Positions 4,166 through 6,754 of a stretch of 6,754 bases of DNA are shown here, one piece after another. Below the pieces are notes generated by a model that worked only from the letters and a program-made list of their open reading frames with translations, did no database searches and was not told the DNA's origin. Every line of letters starts with the position of its first letter. The first letter of the stretch is position 1. Both the position numbers and the translations under genes were made by a program. Source of the DNA: Bacteroidales bacterium (GTDB lineage: Bacteria > Bacteroidota > Bacteroidia > Bacteroidales > WCHB1-69); assembly GCA_012519525.1 (NCBI GenBank), contig JAAYQB010000128.1, forward strand, positions 1 through 6,754, written 5' to 3'.

Positions 4166-6616
4166 ATCAGCAATCATTTGCCGTATTTTTGATTTAAAAG
4201 AGTAAATATTATCTTCCTCTGTTGGAAAAACAGGAGGCAAAAATTCAACACGAATAGGAGCTAAATAACGTGGCAATCGTATGCGATTATAAACAACTCT
4301 ATTAGAGCCGGATATAACAACAGGAACGACAAGAACATTCAGTGTTTTACTTAAAATAGCAAATGCTTCTTTAAATTCTTTTAAACCTTCTTTGGAACGT
4401 GTTCCTTCCGGAAAAATAACAACATTTTTTTTCTCTTGTAATAAATAAGATAGTTTCTGCAATGTTTCTTTGACATTTTTATTAATATCCATTAAGATAA
4501 CATTGTTTTTACGTGCCATAAATTGCATAAACCCACTTTTCCAATGCTTTTCTTTTGCAAAAAAATATGTCTTTTTATGTATTTTTCTTTTCATCAACGA
4601 TGTAATAAATAAACCGTCTAATACACTTTGGTGATTAGCAACAATAATACAGGGTTCATTAGGAATATTTTTAACCCCCTGACTTTTAAATCGATAAATC
4701 AAATTAAAAATAACACTAGCAAGTCGTTTCATTCCTTGATGGGTAAGACCCGATTTAGGAATTTTAAAAGAAGGAATTTTCACAGAAAGTATTTCTTTCC
4801 AAGTTATGTTTTTATCGTATGACAACTTATCACGATTCTGAGTAATATACTCACTAAGAATAGCAAGTGTATTAAGGTCATTAAGATGTTCTTCGGATAA
4901 TGCTATTCCAAACGAATTTTCGATAAAAGCTATTAATGCAACTCGCGTTAAAGAATCCATTGCAAGATCAATTTCAAAATGATCATTTTCATTAGCAATA
5001 TAACCTGTTTCTTTATCAACAAAAGTTTTAAGAATTAAATATTCTTCACTGCAATTTTTTGAAATATTATTTTGTCGCTCTTCTTTACGCTTAACAATAT
5101 AATCGTTTAATTTAAATCGTTGAATCTTTCCCAAACGGGTTTTTGGCAACTCTTCGGATATAATATGAAAACGTTTAATACGCTTATAAGGAGAAATTTC
5201 TTTGTTAAATTCAAGTACTGCTTCTTGGATAAGTTGATTTAAATCAGTAGATGATTTAGCTCGTATTTGTGTCATTTCAGGATATATTAATGCTTGTAAA
5301 ATATTGTCTTGCATAAATATACCTATTTCTTTTATATACGGTGTCGTTCGTATAATTGCCGTTTCTAATTCTTCGGGATTAATATTTTTCCCATTAGACG
5401 TAACGATAATATCTTTTAATCGACCGGTGATTTGGATTCCATATTTATCAATAATGCCCAAATCGCCTGTATGCAACCAACCATTTTTAATAATTGCTAC
5501 TGTTTCTTCGAGACGATTATAATATCCTTGCATAACATTAGCCCCTTTTACACAGATTTCTCCATCTTCCGTTTTAACTTCTATTCCACGAAGAGGCAAG
5601 CCGGCATAACCGATTTTCCATTTTCCAGGATGTGTAAAACTAATCATTGGAGCAGTTTCTGTCATCCCATAACCTTCTAATACATAAAACCCTAAAGTTT
5701 TAAATATTTTTGCTGTATCTTTGGGAAGTGCTGCTCCTCCACTCACTAAATAATCAATATGCCCTCCAAATTTTTTATGAACAGACTTAAATATAAAAGT
5801 TGAAAACCATCGACTTTGAAGCAAATATGCTGTTTTATAAACTGTTTTTGTTAGCCAATGAGCATTAATTTTTTCCATAACTCCTTTAGCTAAAATTTCA
5901 TATAAGCGAGGAACGCCAATAATTAAATTGATTTTTCCTTCATTAAGTGTGCTAAGAATAGACTCTGCATTTAAACTTTCGGCTATATAAACCGTACCTC
6001 CGATATAAAGAGGTGCAACTAATGAACCTAATAAAGGAAAAACATGATGCAATGGAAGTAATATCATTACATTACGCTCTTTAGTAATAATCGGTATTTC
6101 ATTACAAACAGCATTAATATTGTAAAGTATATTTTCATAAGACAGCATCACCCCTTTCGAAGAAGCTGTAGTGCCTGAAGTATAAATAATAAAAGCCGTC
6201 TTTTGTAAATTATTGGGAGTAAAACTAACAATAGGAGCTCTATCAACATTTTTACAATCAATATCAAAAGGACTGACAATAGTAGACTTGATCTCTGAAG
6301 TTGCTAAAATTGATTCTATGTAAGCACGTTTATTATCAGTAACAAATATCATATCCGGCTGACAATCCCTTAAAATATATTTCATTTCACTTACAGTAGA
6401 TTGAATATCAACAGGAATTACTATAGCGTCATTTTTAAAGCATGCGTAAACGGCGTAAATCCATTCCAACGAATTTTCACCGAAAATCATTACTTTTTGA
6501 GGATTTGAATGTTGTTTAAACGATTCGGAATAACAATGAGCATATTGCATAATCTCCTGATAACTAACAGATTGATTTTTATATACTGCCGCTTTTTTTA
6601 AATGATTTTTAAGCAT
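4151..6616 (-). CDS. Acyl-AMP ligase, acyl-carrier and PlsC acyltransferase fusion protein
   Basis: Three enzymatic units are visible in 821 residues. The first, about 1-510, is an AMP-binding (ANL) ligase with every core motif: Y-T-S-G-T-T-A-S-S-K-G (145-155), Y-G-M-T-E-T (316-321), H-T-G-D (382-385), G-R-L-K-D (398-402) and the catalytic Lys in P-K-T-R-L-G-K (K497). Next, about 523-595, is an acyl-carrier domain with D-S-L and the likely phosphopantetheine Ser at 555. Last, about 630-821, is a PlsC/LPLAT domain with N-H-Q-S-V-L-D (HX4D; H662, D667) and F-P-E-G-T-R-S (735-741). The likely chemistry is ATP-dependent activation of a fatty acid, loading on the built-in carrier, and transfer to a lysophospholipid or similar acceptor at the inner membrane face. 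This resembles Aas, but with the acyltransferase last instead of first. No clear membrane span is seen, so peripheral binding is likely. ATG at 6616 is chosen because a normal ligase N-terminus follows. True substrates are unknown. Confidence 0.93.
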   Translation of the reverse strand: MLKNHLKKAAVYKNQSVSYQEIMQYAHCYSESFKQHSNPQKVMIFGENSLEWIYAVYACFKNDAIVIPVDIQSTVSEMKYILRDCQPDMIFVTDNKRAYIESILATSEIKSTIVSPFDIDCKNVDRAPIVSFTPNNLQKTAFIIYTSGTTASSKGVMLSYENILYNINAVCNEIPIITKERNVMILLPLHHVFPLLGSLVAPLYIGGTVYIAESLNAESILSTLNEGKINLIIGVPRLYEILAKGVMEKINAHWLTKTVYKTAYLLQSRWFSTFIFKSVHKKFGGHIDYLVSGGAALPKDTAKIFKTLGFYVLEGYGMTETAPMISFTHPGKWKIGYAGLPLRGIEVKTEDGEICVKGANVMQGYYNRLEETVAIIKNGWLHTGDLGIIDKYGIQITGRLKDIIVTSNGKNINPEELETAIIRTTPYIKEIGIFMQDNILQALIYPEMTQIRAKSSTDLNQLIQEAVLEFNKEISPYKRIKRFHIISEELPKTRLGKIQRFKLNDYIVKRKEERQNNISKNCSEEYLILKTFVDKETGYIANENDHFEIDLAMDSLTRVALIAFIENSFGIALSEEHLNDLNTLAILSEYITQNRDKLSYDKNITWKEILSVKIPSFKIPKSGLTHQGMKRLASVIFNLIYRFKSQGVKNIPNEPCIIVANHQSVLDGLFITSLMKRKIHKKTYFFAKEKHWKSGFMQFMARKNNVILMDINKNVKETLQKLSYLLQEKKNVVIFPEGTRSKEGLKEFKEAFAILSKTLNVLVVPVVISGSNRVVYNRIRLPRYLAPIRVEFLPPVFPTEEDNIYSFKSKIRQMIADKINY

Positions 6617-6636
6617 TTATTTTTAGAAATATTAAG

Positions 6637-6656
6637 TGTCCCCCTATATTAGGACA
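6637..6656 (+). repeat. TGTCC/GGACA inverted repeat resembling the left-edge IS terminus
   Basis: TGTCCCCCTATATTAGGACA has 5-bp complementary tips (6637-6641 and 6652-6656), optionally extended by TA/TA with CCC bulged. It agrees at 15 of 20 positions with the IS3-type end at 118-99. A T run follows on the plus strand. On the minus strand it lies 20 bases upstream of the ligase ATG, inside the expected leader. It is either an IS terminus or solo remnant, or a leader hairpin. Confidence 0.45.
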
Positions 6657-6711
6657 GTTTTTTTTATTTGTTAATATTTTTATTTTAAAAAGAACTTTAT
6701 CTTTAACATTG

Positions 6712-6742
6712 CAAAAATATACATTTTTTTAATACTTTCAAT
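6712..6742 (-). promoter_or_regulatory. Bacteroidota-type promoter of the ligase-acyltransferase gene
   Basis: On the minus strand, ATTG (6742-6739) is separated by exactly 19 bases from TATTTTTG (6719-6712), which is followed by C. This fits the Bacteroidota -33 TTTG / -7 TAnnTTTG promoter with one mismatch and correct spacing, and it is the best promoter in the window. Transcription would start near 6706 and give a leader of about 90 bases containing the 6637-6656 inverted repeat. Confidence 0.55.
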
Positions 6743-6754
6743 AGTTTTATACTA

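Noticed and set aside
1..6754. CRISPR arrays, tRNA or rRNA genes, prophage and defence-system genes.
   Set aside because: No regularly spaced repeats, no cloverleaf or rRNA core sequence, and no proteins of those kinds were recognised on either strand.

Overview
The window reads as low-GC, AT-rich chromosomal DNA from the phylum Bacteroidota, probably Bacteroidales. Four things point there: a bS16 ribosomal protein with a long acidic tail, a BatE-type TPR/SH3 membrane protein, promoter-like boxes of the Bacteroidota TAnnTTTG type rather than sigma-70 boxes, and starts preceded by A/T-rich leaders without a clear Shine-Dalgarno. Base composition was judged by eye, not counted.

Layout, left to right. 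Positions 1-118 are the end of an IS3-family insertion sequence: a terminal inverted repeat (118 to 99, minus strand) and the first 17 codons of OrfA, which runs off the left edge. Positions 119-554 hold no convincing gene, but they contain a perfect 10-bp-arm hairpin, overlapping AATG/CATT palindromes and a -7-like box before rpsP. rpsP (bS16, 226 aa) and rimM (ribosome maturation factor) follow 3 bases apart and form an obvious ribosome-assembly operon; trmD and rplS, which often follow in other bacteria, are not present. A consensus -7 box and a cluster of GTTA/TAAC half-sites precede a PurF-family protein of 469 aa. It keeps the phosphoribosyltransferase motifs and the four cysteines expected of the Fe-S-type PurF, but has lost every glutaminase motif I can align, including the N-terminal nucleophilic Cys. 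Next is batE (signal peptide, TPRs, two membrane segments, SH3), standing without batA-D. Converging on it, with 6 bases between, is an 821-aa minus-strand protein joining an acyl-activating AMP-ligase, an acyl-carrier domain and a PlsC-type acyltransferase. Its start is preceded by a well-spaced Bacteroidota promoter and a TGTCC/GGACA inverted repeat that resembles the IS3 terminus at the left edge.

Functionally the window mixes translation housekeeping, a diverged purine-enzyme paralog, envelope stress or aerotolerance (BatE) and membrane-lipid acylation. No single pathway links them. The two items most worth attention are the glutaminase-dead, cysteine-rich PurF paralog and the ligase-ACP-acyltransferase fusion.
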